This document shows, piece after piece, positions 9,513 to 20,566 of a DNA stretch of 64,000 bases. The stretch's first letter is position 1. Each line of letters opens with the position of its first letter. The stretch comes from Siphlonurus alternatus (lineage: Eukaryota > Arthropoda > Insecta > Ephemeroptera > Siphlonuridae): contig OX463778.1 of NCBI GenBank assembly GCA_949825025.1, positions 9,910,733 to 9,974,732 on the forward strand, written 5' to 3'. The position numbers and the translations under genes were made by a program. The notes beneath the pieces were generated by a model. The model ran no database searches. It saw only the letters and a program-made list of their open reading frames with translations, and was not told the origin of the DNA.

Positions 9513-12467
9513 TTGCAATTAAACATCCCTGGTTTAAGAACTAAAGTTAAGAAATTAGAATTATTAATTGAAGAAAAAAATATTGATATTCTTGTAATTT
9601 GTGAGCATGGTTTGTCTCAATCTGAAATAGGTATAATATTGTTTAAAAATTACAATTTGATATCATCATTTTCAAGAATTAACAAAAAATGTGGGGGTGT
9701 TGCAATATTTATTAAGAATAACATATTTGCTCTTAATGTGTCAGTCCAATCTGTTCAGTCATGTTTCGAATGTTGCATTGCAAAAATAAAAATCGGTAAT
9801 AATCAGCATTTATTTATAACTTCATTATATAGACCTCCAGAAAATTCAAATGATTTAATAACATTAAAAATTGGTGGTAAAAATATAAATTATGATTCAA
9901 ATATGAAACCTTTTCTTATAAAATTAGAGCAATTATGTAAAATGCTTTTGAAAGTATGTAATAAAAATGATTCATTTATAATCACTGGAGATATTAATAT
10001 AAATATATTAAAGAAAAGTCGATATTTGAACTCTTATTTAGATTTATTGGAATCTTTTAATTTAAGTGTTATAAATAATGTTGCAACAAGAAAAACTGTG
10101 AAATCAAGTACTATTATTGATCATGTTATAACAAATAAAGACTTTTTTAAAACACTCTTTATAAATACATCGGCCACAGAACTTTCTGATCATGATTATT
10201 CAGTTATAGATATATCATTTGAAAATAGGGATTTTAAAAATGAAGTTTTGGATAGAAGATACACGGTTAGACAGTGTAATCCAGATAATATGGATTATCT
10301 ATTGAAGTTACTAATTAAAGAAGATTGGTCTCTTTTATTAGAAGGGAATGTTAATTCTGAAAAGAGATGGGAATCTTTCTTTGAAATATTTCTATCTCTT
10401 TTTAATGAAGCATGTCCCCGAAAAATTAAATCTGAAAAAATTAAGACAGAGGTTCCAAGTTGGCTTAAAAGGAACCCTCATTTAATTTCGGAAAGTCAAA
10501 ATTTAAGGTTATTGTGTAATAAAGTAAAATTAAATCCATCGCTCTCTGGGACTTATAAAGATCAGGTAAAAAGTCATAAAGTAAATATTGCGGAGGCTAA
10601 ATTAAGAGACAATGATTATTATTTTAATACATCAATTAATAAAATTAAAGCAATTTGGCAAATAATTAAACGAGAATGTAATTTAAAGGTTCCTAAAAAT
10701 TTACTTATAAAGGAACTGTTAATTGAAGGTGATAACATCACTGATCCTGTTGAGATTAGTAATGCATTTAATGATTATTTTATCTCAACAGTTGAAAACA
10801 TGATACAAAACAAATACCCGGAACCTAGTCAAGAATTTACTATTAATGTTGATAGTATTAATTTAAATGTAAATAGTAATGAATTTTATTTTAAACAAAT
10901 AATTCCTGTTTATATTCTTAAAATAATTAAATCACTTCCAAATAAAAACGCGGCCGGCCCTGATGAAGTGTCTTACAAAGTTTTGAAATATTGTGCAGAA
11001 GTTTTAGCGGTTCCCTTAACATCATTAATTAATCATTCCATCGATGACGCTTTATTTCCATCAGTATTAAAAAAATCAGTAGTAAATCCACTGATTAAAG
11101 ATAGGAAAAAAGCTATTAATTTATTAAATAATTATAGAGCTATTTCATCGTCATCTGTGTTCGGAAAAGTATTTGAAAAAGTTTTAGATGATCAAATAAT
11201 GGATTACAGAATTGAAAATAAATTAATTTCCAAATCTGAACATGGATTTTTAAAAAATAAATCTACTACTACTGCAGCATATGCTTTATTAAATCCTATA
11301 TATAAGAATATGGATTCAAAAAAATTTTGCATTGCAATATTTTTTGATCTGTCTAAAGCGTTTGATAGTATTGATAAAAATATCTTACTTACTAAATTAT
11401 CGTCACTCGGTTGCGATTCAAGTAGTTTAACACTATTACAATCATATCTTTCTGACAGATCTCAATATGTAAAATTAGGTAGCATCTCTACTACCCGCTA
11501 TATCTCATTAGGGGTGCCACAGGGTGGAAAATTTTCTCCAACCCTGTTTAGTATTGGAACGAATGACTTATCTAATAATGTAACTTTTGCTGATATTATA
11601 AAATTTGCAGACGATACGACTGCTTTAATATCAGCAAACACAGAAGAGGAGCTAATTTATAAAGCTAATAAAACTGTGAAAGAAGTAGAAACCTGGTGTT
11701 CAAATAACAGACTTCTATTAAATACTAGCAAGACATTTTATATTCAATTCCATACGAAAATAAGGGAACCAGATCATAGTTACTACATTAAGTCCGAAAC
11801 AGGATTAATAAATAGGGTACAAAATATTAAATTTCTTGGACTCAATATACATGAATCGTTGGATTGGAGTATTCATATTGACGAGATTTGTAAGAAGATT
11901 AATCATGCTAATTTTGCACTTTATTTAATTAGAGATTATGTATCACAAGATACATTACTCTCCATTTATTATGCATATGTCTATTCTCATTTGGCGTATG
12001 GCATTATTTTTTGGGGTAGTTATTCAAACTATTTAAACAGACTATTTGTATTACAAAAGCGATCAATTAGAACAATTTTACGTTTTAAAAAGCATGACTC
12101 ATGTGTTGGTCATTTTAAGAGACTTAAAATACTAACACTGCCAAGCATGTATATTTTGAATTGTGCAATGTTCAAGAAGAAATATCCAGAGTTATATATT
12201 CATAATGGTGAATTTCACTCTTATAATACTAGAAATAGAGATAAAATAGTGTTAGAAATGCATAATTCGAGTTTATTAGAAAAAAGTTCCGCTTACCAGA
12301 CTGCAAAAATTTATGACTTTTTACCCGCATGTCTCAGAGAAGTTGAAAGTGAAAAATTATTTAAAGAAAAATTAAAAAATATTCTTATAAATAAGGAATT
12401 GTACTCTGTAAAAATGTACTTTTGTAATAAGTTGCCAGAAGATATACTGTCTAATGTTGTTTTTTAA
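9513..12467 (+). CDS. LINE ORF2: APE endonuclease plus reverse transcriptase, 984 aa
   Basis: Residues 1-235 form an apurinic-type endonuclease: LNIPGL start, acidic CEHGL in the position of the usual ETW box, YRPP, ITGDININ and the catalytic SDHD. The reverse transcriptase spans about 470-760: GPDEVSYKVL, NYRAISSSSVFGKVFEKVL, FFDLSKAFDSIDK near 611, LGVPQGGKFSPTLFS, and an intact FADD at 698-701, followed by NTSKTFYIQF and KFLGLNI. The canonical GVPQGSILGPLLF block is altered to GGKFSP. No internal stop or frameshift is present, so the copy looks recent. The product would nick the target and prime reverse transcription of its own RNA. Clade within CR1/Jockey/L2 is not certain. Confidence 0.9.
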   Translation: MQLNIPGLRTKVKKLELLIEEKNIDILVICEHGLSQSEIGIILFKNYNLISSFSRINKKCGGVAIFIKNNIFALNVSVQSVQSCFECCIAKIKIGNNQHLFITSLYRPPENSNDLITLKIGGKNINYDSNMKPFLIKLEQLCKMLLKVCNKNDSFIITGDININILKKSRYLNSYLDLLESFNLSVINNVATRKTVKSSTIIDHVITNKDFFKTLFINTSATELSDHDYSVIDISFENRDFKNEVLDRRYTVRQCNPDNMDYLLKLLIKEDWSLLLEGNVNSEKRWESFFEIFLSLFNEACPRKIKSEKIKTEVPSWLKRNPHLISESQNLRLLCNKVKLNPSLSGTYKDQVKSHKVNIAEAKLRDNDYYFNTSINKIKAIWQIIKRECNLKVPKNLLIKELLIEGDNITDPVEISNAFNDYFISTVENMIQNKYPEPSQEFTINVDSINLNVNSNEFYFKQIIPVYILKIIKSLPNKNAAGPDEVSYKVLKYCAEVLAVPLTSLINHSIDDALFPSVLKKSVVNPLIKDRKKAINLLNNYRAISSSSVFGKVFEKVLDDQIMDYRIENKLISKSEHGFLKNKSTTTAAYALLNPIYKNMDSKKFCIAIFFDLSKAFDSIDKNILLTKLSSLGCDSSSLTLLQSYLSDRSQYVKLGSISTTRYISLGVPQGGKFSPTLFSIGTNDLSNNVTFADIIKFADDTTALISANTEEELIYKANKTVKEVETWCSNNRLLLNTSKTFYIQFHTKIREPDHSYYIKSETGLINRVQNIKFLGLNIHESLDWSIHIDEICKKINHANFALYLIRDYVSQDTLLSIYYAYVYSHLAYGIIFWGSYSNYLNRLFVLQKRSIRTILRFKKHDSCVGHFKRLKILTLPSMYILNCAMFKKKYPELYIHNGEFHSYNTRNRDKIVLEMHNSSLLEKSSAYQTAKIYDFLPACLREVESEKLFKEKLKNILINKELYSVKMYFCNKLPEDILSNVVF

Positions 12468-12915
12468 TTGATTGTATCTATTGTATTTCATATCTTGATA
12501 GTTTTATGAATTATTGTTATTTTGATGTGTTTTTATGTTATGTAATTTTAATGTTATTATTAGGAATGACTTAATCCATGTTGTACTTGTACAGCCAGTT
12601 GATTGAATAAATGAATTGAATTGAATTGAATTCCCGGGCCCATGCACACATGCAGTTCGTTAATTGCTGTAATATAATTATATAAATATGCATGCATATA
12701 AGAACTGTAACGCATATATAATATGTTACCAACAAAAGCAGAATTTGTTCATTAAACGATGCTCAAACTAGTTTTGGTATTTTTTTTTCGGCTTTTTCCC
12801 ATGCAAATTCGGCTTTTGGTGGTAACGCATGCATAATTAACATATAATTGATATAATGTATGTACATAATATATAATAAATATAAATTTTATTATACGCG
12901 CGTCAATCAACTCAC

Positions 12916-13023
12916 GGCGGATGCTCTCGCAGGTTCTGGCGCCGGCGTCACTATTCTGAGAAGCGCCAGCCGCCAGACGCTCCACAGAGCAGCACCTTGG
13001 CACCACCGCTTTGCACCAGCCAT
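12916..13023 (-). CDS. Candidate GC-rich first exon, unknown gene
   Basis: On the minus strand an ATG (13021-13023) opens 36 codons (MAGAKRWCQGAALWSVWRLA and on) ending at a consensus donor GCC|GTGAGT. The segment is GC- and CpG-rich within AT-rich DNA. A weak acceptor CTTCAG lies 6 bases before the ATG, so it could also be an internal exon; another frame is also open here. The next downstream coding sequence on this strand is the coiled-coil exon at 4310, but that exon needs a phase with two leftover bases, which this exon does not give. Protein family not recognised. Confidence 0.3.
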
Positions 13024-13528
13024 CGTATACTGAAGTCTTCAAAAGACGTTGGGAGATGTGTCACGTGACTTAAGGACAAAGGCGGAATCTCTCGATCGAG
13101 CATTGTATAAACATCAGTGATGAAAACAATTCAAAGTTAACGTAAAGAAGATAATGTTATACATGGCTATACGTACAGTGTACAGCCTTATATTTTATAT
13201 TATAGCTTATATATTAGCTGTGCTGTCAATTATAAATTCTTGGTAAACATAGAATTATTAAAAGATCATTTTTTATCACGAATTGAAAAACAATTAATTC
13301 AGATGTAATTAAAATATTTGATGGATGAAATATTTGAATTCTTAATTATACTGAATTTCATCTGACATCTTTATCTTTATTAAAAAAAAAACTTACTTTT
13401 TTATTTAAATAATGTTTATTATTTTATGTTAAATACCTTTTTCAAGTTAATGTAAAAAAAAAATAATTAAAATAATTTTAATCTATTAAAATTATATTGG
13501 ATTGCATATATATGTAAAAAAAAATACA

Positions 13529-13582
<54 letters not shown>

Positions 13583-14186
13583 TAGTGATTGTTTAGTGCT
13601 ATTTCGCCATCCGCCAATCACCAATTTAATTTAAAATCACGCCAGCTAGTAAAAATCAGAAGTAAAGAAATACAAAAAAAATCTTTATATTTAATTATGT
13701 CAATTCATTTTTTTTAAAAAAAAAAAAAACACGATACAAAGCTGGAGGACATTTTAATAATACTGTATATGTTACTGACTGCACTTTGGTATTTAATTTA
13801 ATCTATATGTAAAAAATAATATCATCATTTTTTAGAGCATGGTTTGAATATTTGTGTGTATTATATTATTGTATTTTATATTATAATAATTATATATTTA
13901 TATAATTCATGAATTATCTATATAATAATATGTATATAATGCTGCAACTTGTTATTTACACTATATATAGCTGTAGGACACAAGACAAGTGTCCTGAGAA
14001 AAAATAGTTTGTGAAGAAATCAAGTCAGCCATGGTGTCATGATAGCTCGATCATCCGCAGTCTACGTACTTTTTCGTCCTTATATATTAGTCCTTAATTA
14101 GTGACACTGTACGCACGGTCTAGGAACATATCATTCTCTTCCATGGATTTAAACTTAAACAAATGATTTTTTAATATATATACCTA
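13024..14186. other. Intergenic, no gene seen
   Basis: AT-rich DNA with a (TA)n tract at about 13531-13576 and several poly(A)/poly(T) runs. I see no exon-like open frame with splice signals. Confidence 0.5.
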
Positions 14187-14516
14187 ATGGAGTATCGACA
14201 CTATCGACCTCAATTTTCTTTTTTATTGCAGAAATGGATAGAGCGTGCAAAGTTATGCTACCCTGATATTTTCCAGATTTTTTAGAGCCCGGGAACTATT
14301 TTTAAAAAAATTATTGAAAGTTCTTTTTGTGACACGTCACGAGACGCCGCTCCTTAAGAAAAACCGCCGCGTGACGTCACAAAAAGGACTTTCAATAATT
14401 TTTTAAAAAATAGTTCCCGGCCGCGCTCTAAAAAACCTGAAAAAAATCAGGGTGTAGCATAACTTTGCACGCTCCATCCATTTCTGCAATAAAAAAAATT
14501 GAGGTCGATACTCCAT
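14187..14516. mobile_element. 330-bp foldback MITE (TGGAGTAYCGAC family), copy 1
   Basis: Left TGGAGTATCGAC and ATTGCAGAAATGGATAGAG pair with right CTCCATCCATTTCTGCAAT and GTCGATACTCCA. The arms run almost to the centre (GACGTCACAAAAAGGACTTTC facing GAAAGTTCTTTTTGTGACAC). A second copy begins about 90 bases downstream. The TTGCAG word in the arm looks like a splice acceptor but is part of the repeat. Confidence 0.75.
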
Positions 14517-14607
14517 TGTAGAATGAGATAAAAATAGATTTAATTTATAATCAGCTAGTAGAATTATTATAAACATTTTTTTAATTCCTAATATTTTTAC
14601 TGTAAAT

Positions 14608-14931
14608 AATGGAGTACCGACCTCATTTTTTTTATTGCAGAAATGGATAGAGGGTGCAAAGTTATGCTACTCTGATTTTTTTCAGATATTTTAGAGCCCG
14701 GCAACTATTTTTTAAAAATTATTGGAAGTGCAGAAAAAGTGCCGCCTCTTGCCGTCTCTCTTAATAAAAGATAGGACCCAATTAAAAAGGACGTGGATTC
14801 GAACCCGACCTCGCCAAAACTTTTTAGCAATACTTCCCGGTCTCTAAAAAATCTGAAAAAAAATCAGATCGAGTAACATAACTTTTCATTCTCTATCCAT
14901 TTCTGCTATAAAAAATTTTGAGGTCTCCATT
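14608..14931. mobile_element. Foldback MITE (TGGAGTAYCGAC family), copy 2
   Basis: Same ends and arm sequence as 14187-14516 (TTGCAGAAATGGATAGAG, GCAAAGTTATGCTACTCTG). The interior has diverged, with fewer paired bases near 14760-14820. Fragments of the family also occur at about 19565-19700, 46865-47175 and 60015-60060. Confidence 0.7.
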
Positions 14932-15148
14932 ATGTTAATTACATATATTCCTGAAGTTAATTAATGCTCTTGTGCTCTCTTTTCAGTTTTGTTAATATCA
15001 ATCAGTAGAAAAAAAACAGGCATTTTCTAAAAAATCAAAATAATAATTAAGGTAATTATTATTTTATAACAGAACTGTATTCATATTTTTGTAGTTATAT
15101 CTTTAAATTGTGATTAATCAGATATTTTTATTTATATTAATATTAAAG

Positions 15149-15533
15149 TTAAGATAATGCCATGCCAAAATGTTAAAAGAAAAACCTCACACAAATTCTG
15201 AAAAAAATTTAAAATATTCTCCTCTACACCCCCTATCAGTAGCTAAAATATCAGGTACACAAATACAATCTAGTTTTTGAGTTATGAATTTTTAAAGTTG
15301 ACTAAACATGGAAGTTCCATATATTTCTCCATGTTAAAAGTATAATATAGTCAACTTTAAAATTTTATAACTAAAAAATTAGATCGTATTTGTGTATACC
15401 TGATATTTTAGCTATATACTATATAGCTGATAGAGGGTGTAGAGAAGAACATTTTAAATTTTTTTCATAATTTTTGTGAGTGGGATTTTTTTTTTGAACA
15501 TTGGTGGTGATATGTTACCCTAAAACGAATATT
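15149..15533. mobile_element. TTAAGGGTAAGRTAAC-type foldback, copy 1 (degraded ends)
   Basis: The arms contain GTTCTCCTCTACACCCCCTATCAGTAGCTAAAATATCAGG-like sequence in both orientations around a centre at about 15320 (AACATGGAAGTTCCATAT). The ends (TTAAGATAATGCC / GTTACCCTAA) are decayed versions of the TTAA-flanked ends seen at 20851-21204. Confidence 0.6.
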
Positions 15534-15953
15534 TAATATGTATCAGTTTTTGCATCATGAATAGCGAGTTGAAAAGCTAAAAACATTTGTTATTGCAGAA
15601 ATAAAAAGAGAGCTATATATATATAAATATAGTACAGTACCAAATTATGATGAATGAATTCGTTCAGATTTTTGCAAGGCCAGTAACCATTTAAAAAATA
15701 AACTTAAAAGTGTGAGCCTGCAATGCCCCCTTGAGGCAATAATGGGATAAAATTAAAAGAAAGCCGGGCGGTTGTATTTTTGAATAATTTCTAAAGAAAG
15801 TTGTCCTTTGTTGAGAGTTATTATTCACATGCTGCCTTCTCTTATTTGTATGTTGTGTGTGTGTATTGTTATTATATATATGGGAACAATGCAATATGTT
15901 TTCATCAATATATTAATATATATTTTTATGTGTACAATAAGCTGTGTTTTAAG

Positions 15954-16257
15954 CAAAGTCTTCTGCTCGTTGTTAGTAAACAAAGTATTGTTGTGTAATG
16001 TCTGTCGCAAGAAAGTAAAAACATGGGACAGTTGTTGATTTACATGTTAACTTATGGAAAATGACTGTTAATTATGAAAGTTGTTGTGTCTACTAGTGCC
16101 AAAAATGTGTCTACTAGCGCCAACAATGCCATTACGTTCTCTGCTCTGGTGGCAAAATCAGGCACTACGTCATCCCATGTTTAACAATGAAAAAGGCTTC
16201 ACGCGACAGACATTATAAACAATGGTTTGTTACAACCATTGCGAGTAGAAGACTTTG
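15954..16257. mobile_element. hAT-like non-autonomous element (CARAGTCTTCTGC family), 304 bp
   Basis: Left end CAAAGTCTTCTGCTCGTTG, right end CGAGTAGAAGACTTTG. Flanks GTTTTAAG (15946-15953) and GTCTTAAG (16258-16265) agree at 7 of 8 bases, as expected for an 8-bp hAT target duplication. The inner GTAATGTCTGTCGC / GCGACAGACATTA pair is shared with the longer copy at 40352-41381. No transposase frame. Confidence 0.7.
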
Positions 16258-16695
16258 GTCTTAAGTTATCTCTGCAACATGTGCTTATATACACGTAAAA
16301 GTTCAAGTACGTGTACTTGTGTTGATAAATTTGTATGTGTTTATTATACTGACATTATAATTATATAAAATAATATGTCAATAAAAACATTATCAATAAA
16401 CTATATGGTTGATTAATTGCACTGTTACTGAGCTTTCTCTGTCAGACCATAATTAATAAGGCAAAAATATTTATATTTAAATTGAATACAGAAATTTCTT
16501 TTAGTAAGCCAGCAAATATAGTAACATAAATGAGAAATTTCTATAAATAATCGTTATAAGTTGCATTTTAGTGACATATATATAAGATGGAATGGTATTT
16601 TAAATACACGGTTAAATTCATGGCATTCACTGAATTTCAAAACATAATTTTTTAAAATTTTCAATAAAATTCCCTCCACCTCAAAAAAGGGTTAT

Positions 16696-16880
16696 TTAAG
16701 GGTAAGATGACGCCACCAATGTTAAAAAAACTCACTCGCAAGAAAATTACGAAAAAAATTCAAATTGTTCTCCTCTACACCCTCTATCAGTAGCTAAAAT
16801 ATCAGGTATACAAATACGATCTAGTTTTTGAGTTATTAATTTTTAAAGTTGACAAATTTAACATGGAAGTTCCATTTCTC
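16696..16880. mobile_element. Half copy of TTAAGGGTAAG-type foldback
   Basis: Starts TTAAGGGTAAGATGACGCCACCAATG and carries one arm only (TCTCCTCTACACCCTCTATC, CTCGATCTAG-like sequence, GTTGACAAATTTAACATGG). The mirror arm is missing. Confidence 0.6.
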
Positions 16881-18737
16881 CTCTCTTATCCATTACCCTA
16901 CCTCGAGCTCTAAGCTCATACGAATGTATCCCAGTGAAACAAGAAGAAAAAACAGAAACCAACATTAATATGTTACATAAAAATATATATAAAATTAATT
17001 TATTAGCAAAAAATAAAATACATAAATTTTAACATATATTATGCATCCATGTATGCATCACTAACAAATATTTCAATACCAGCAAAAACCTTATCCTTTA
17101 TACATTCCCAACAGAGACTTCAAGTCAGCTGATTTTGTGGTGTTCTCACAGTCCTTATAATTGTGTAAAAAACCCCTTGAAATTGCTGTTTTGGCATTAA
17201 ATAAATTTTTTAGAGGAAAATAAGCTGTGGAGAAAAATTCCCCACCGGGGAACACTTGAAGCCTCTATTGCAGTCATTAAAATTACTAAAATTCAGAACA
17301 AAAAGGGATGAAAATATGCAATAAAGGAGGAATAATTTAAAATAGAGGGAGAGGTGGAAAAAATGATAAAATTATGTAAAATAATAATTTGACCTTATTT
17401 GTACAATACTCAAAGATAAGTGCTGCAAAACATAAAATATCCTCACAAATTTATGTGGAAAGTCTTCTTCTTTTCTTATATGCCCACATATTAGTTGTCT
17501 TCTTTTCTTCTTCTTCTTCTTTTCTTATGCCCACGCTTTGGCGTTTAAGCCATTTTACTTCTAGTAAGCCAATAGAGAAGGTCTTCCCAAGGTGTATAGA
17601 GGTTGATAAGGTGGTGGTAAGTGAGCTTTTTACCTGCGCGGGTTGCATCGGCAAAGAAAGGGAGGGAGGGGGCGGTGTGACGTCAGCGCGAGACCTGCAG
17701 CTAGCAGGTAAACCATTCTCCCCGCTCTAAGCAATGCTGCTTTCTTATAAAATTGCAACACTTTTTGCTGCAAATATTTTTATTTCTCTATCTTTATACA
17801 TCTTAAAATGTGTTAAATAGTTATGTATTAGCTTCATAATATAGTTAATTAGTTATAAAAAACATTAAATAATAACTGTAGTTACTGCATGAAATTTAAT
17901 GCACTAAAAACCTAAAATAAACTAATACATCCATGTACTTCAAATATTTTTGAAAATAGTTATTTTAAATAAATTATTAAATTAAACAAGACTAACAAAG
18001 AGTAAATATTTATAAATATTAATAAAATTATCAACGATATACCATATGTAAAAGTTACATTCAGGTATAGTACAGCATGTGAATCAAACGTAAATTAACA
18101 ATTATATTATATACATTCACAATCTGACAATTCTTTTTTCTTCTAACCGTATTATTAAAAAAAAAAAAAAAATGATGTCCTAAAACATATATCTTATATA
18201 GTTCACTTCTTAACTAATCTATTTCACTTTGCATTAATTGCACCATAATTTTATCACCGAATTCACACGCGTTTTTTCATATCTGAATCGGACTCGACAG
18301 GCGTTGTGGGGGACTCGGACGTCAAGTGGGGCGTCATGGACCAAGTGGTGGCCTGACTCGTTATAGTTAAGTTCATCTGCTAGGGTTCAATGGATGGATT
18401 TTATCGGGGAGAGGTGGGTCGCTTAAAAGAAAGCTGGCGAGTTCCACTTAATTAATTACTGCATGGTGTCAACTCATGCCGACCTAAAAGAAGGGATGGC
18501 AAAGCTATTTTTAATTTTCTGCAAATATATTATTAATAGTTAAAATTAGATTTAATTTTTATCAAGAAATAGGCGATGTATTTAAAATTTCTACTTTTTT
18601 AAATTAAAACATATAATTTAATAATATTTACCTTCAATGCGCGCGGTTATAAACATCATTATTATTAAATATATATATCCCATAGTAATACAAATCATAA
18701 ATAATTAATTCACCAATAATTAGATTTATATATAATC
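16881..18737. other. Intergenic; one arm of a dispersed inverted repeat at 17541-17735
   Basis: 17541-17735 (ATTTTACTTCTAGTAAGCCAATAG to GTAAACCATTCTCCCCGCTC) is repeated in inverse orientation at about 20588-20760, 3 kb away. Around 18255-18345 the minus strand has a short open segment ending in KKRV-stop, which may be a terminal exon but has a poor acceptor. No other coding signal is seen. Confidence 0.45.
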
Positions 18738-19132
18738 TGATGGGTGTGTGGCGCAGTGCGCTTGACCGGGTCTCGTCAGATCACCGAAGTCAAACAACGC
18801 CGAGCGTTGTTAGTAGTTAATTAAATGGGTGACCATTTTCAACAATGAAAATGTTTCCCACCCAGGGGTAAATCGTTATGCTTTTTCACTGTATGTGGTT
18901 TCCCTGGCTTTGAACCATTGCACTTCCGGTTCATTGACAAAAGCTGAATAGCGTCCGTCCTGGCTGAGGTTTCCACATTTCCCTCAGTCCCTGCAGACAC
19001 ATGCCGGGATGGATTGCAATGCCGTGTTCGCCCCCGTTCCGGAAAAGCCCGCGAAACGCTAAGTTAGGATTTCGGAAGGTTCGGAGTTTCAAACTTAGTG
19101 AGTAATTGATATGTAGAAGTACCCAGTTAGGG
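18738..19132 (+). mobile_element. 5S-rRNA-derived SINE, copy 1
   Basis: The head, about 18745-18830, is a 5S rRNA derivative: GGTCTCGTCAGATCACCGAAG, then AACAACGCC and TTAGTAGTTAATTAAATGGGTGACC, in the order of the 5S helix and internal promoter (A box, intermediate element, C box). It is followed by an unrelated body of about 300 bp (AGCGTCCGTCCTGGCTGAGG, CAGACACATGCCGGGATGG, CGCTAAGTTAGGATTTCGG). Head plus body is the organisation of class-3 SINEs transcribed by RNA polymerase III. A second copy sharing both parts lies on the minus strand at 61070-61535. Confidence 0.7.
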
Positions 19133-19366
19133 TTTGATTAAAAAATAAAAAAAAAATACAAATACATCAATTTAATGAATTAACTAAAAAAAAAAACTTA
19201 AAAAATACTATACATATTACATTAAGAAATAAGTATATTATTTATTATTGAACTTTATTACAGGTATATAAATTCATATCCATGGCACTGTATAACATAA
19301 TAAAATTAATTTTGTTAATTATTGTAAATTATTTGCAGTAAATAAATTTCCCTTTTCATCAGCACC

Positions 19367-19792
19367 ATGACTATATTTTAGTATCGTGTTTTGCAAAGAA
19401 AATTACATCATAATTATTTTAATATTATAACATAATTAATAATTATACTAGGAGTGGGGTGTAAACTCGCCTACGCTCGTTTGATTTCAAGTCTTTTAAT
19501 TAATTTTGTCAATCATATGTTGCCATCTATATAAGTATTCAGTACGTGATATCATAACGGTATTTTAATGCAAAATGGACAACCTACATGAAATTTTTTT
19601 ATTACAGAAATGAATTGAAGGTACCAAATTATGCTACTCTGATTTTTTCAAGATTTTTTTGAAACCCAGAACTATTTTCAAATAATTATTAAATGTGCTG
19701 CCACGCCCCCAATGACTACATTTTAGTATCGTGTTATGCAAAGAAGATTACATCATTGTTATTTTAATATTATAACATAATTAATAATTATA
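19367..19792. repeat. Pair of 81-bp direct repeats
   Basis: 19367-19447 and 19712-19792 share ATGACTAYATTTTAGTATCG, GCAAAGAARATTACATCA and the AT-rich remainder. The segment between them includes a fragment of the TGGAGTAYCGAC foldback family (about 19565-19700). Segmental duplication or insertion of that fragment are both possible. Confidence 0.55.
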
Positions 19793-20566
19793 TAAGCTCA
19801 CTTCTTATTTCCAACGTCCCAAGTATAATAGTTCTTCCTGAAAATCTCGCCCTTAATCCGTCTCAGTAAATTATAACACTGAACACACACGCAATTTATT
19901 TAATCCCACTTTCCATCTCGATAACATCTTTTTGTACCCAAACTGCTCTAATTACTGGATCTTTCGGTATCTAATGATATCCATAATATGTTTGCATGGT
20001 CCTCTCTTCTGATTTATTTTATTTATTTATTTTTTTTTTTCAGAGCATAGTCAACCGGCAACATTACATTGGATGCCAACAATTTAAAATTTTCAATTAA
20101 GACATTATTACAATATTTACAATTATTCACTTATTAAGAACATTGAAACATTTTTATATTGCAACCAAATTTTTGTATTATTTAGTACAGCACTCAAGAG
20201 ATACAATGTTACTAGTCAAGATTGAAATATCTTTGTTATATAAAATATATGCCTTTAAATGAATATTTTATCAGTCAACAAAATCTGAAAAATATTGATG
20301 ACTTCCTTTTCACACTGTCGATGTGACATTTGTACGTGATGTATTATGCTATACAGAATATATAAATATATTGAAGTTATATAATTTCTAAAAACTAAAA
20401 AGAACAAAAATGTTACTGTAACTTTTTTAATATTATTCCTAATTTTAACCGGGTTAAAAACATTATAATATATTGCAACCAAATGATAGTTGTATTAGTC
20501 ATATTACCAACTCATGTGTATCGTTTATAAGAATATCTTATTATTTATGCTCTAAAAATAATCGTA

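Larger units (their letters stand above)
8945..12632 (+). mobile_element. Nearly complete APE-type LINE (CR1/Jockey group)
   Basis: Two open reading frames (8945-9469 and 9513-12467) are followed by a short A/T-rich 3' UTR. The terminal microsatellite is (TTGAA)n at about 12611-12632, ending against unrelated GC-rich DNA. A pentanucleotide tail instead of poly(A) occurs in several CR1/L2/Jockey-related clades. The true 5' end is not defined; the element may begin inside or just after the foldback at 8750-8926. No target-site duplication was found by eye. Confidence 0.8.

Noticed and set aside
17451..17730. Open frames on both strands near 17.4-17.7 kb
   Set aside because: The sequence is an arm of a dispersed inverted repeat also present near 20.6 kb; no splice or family support.
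18255..18345. Possible minus-strand terminal exon ending SDSDMKKRV-stop
   Set aside because: Composition is exon-like, but the acceptor lacks a pyrimidine tract and no partner exon was found.
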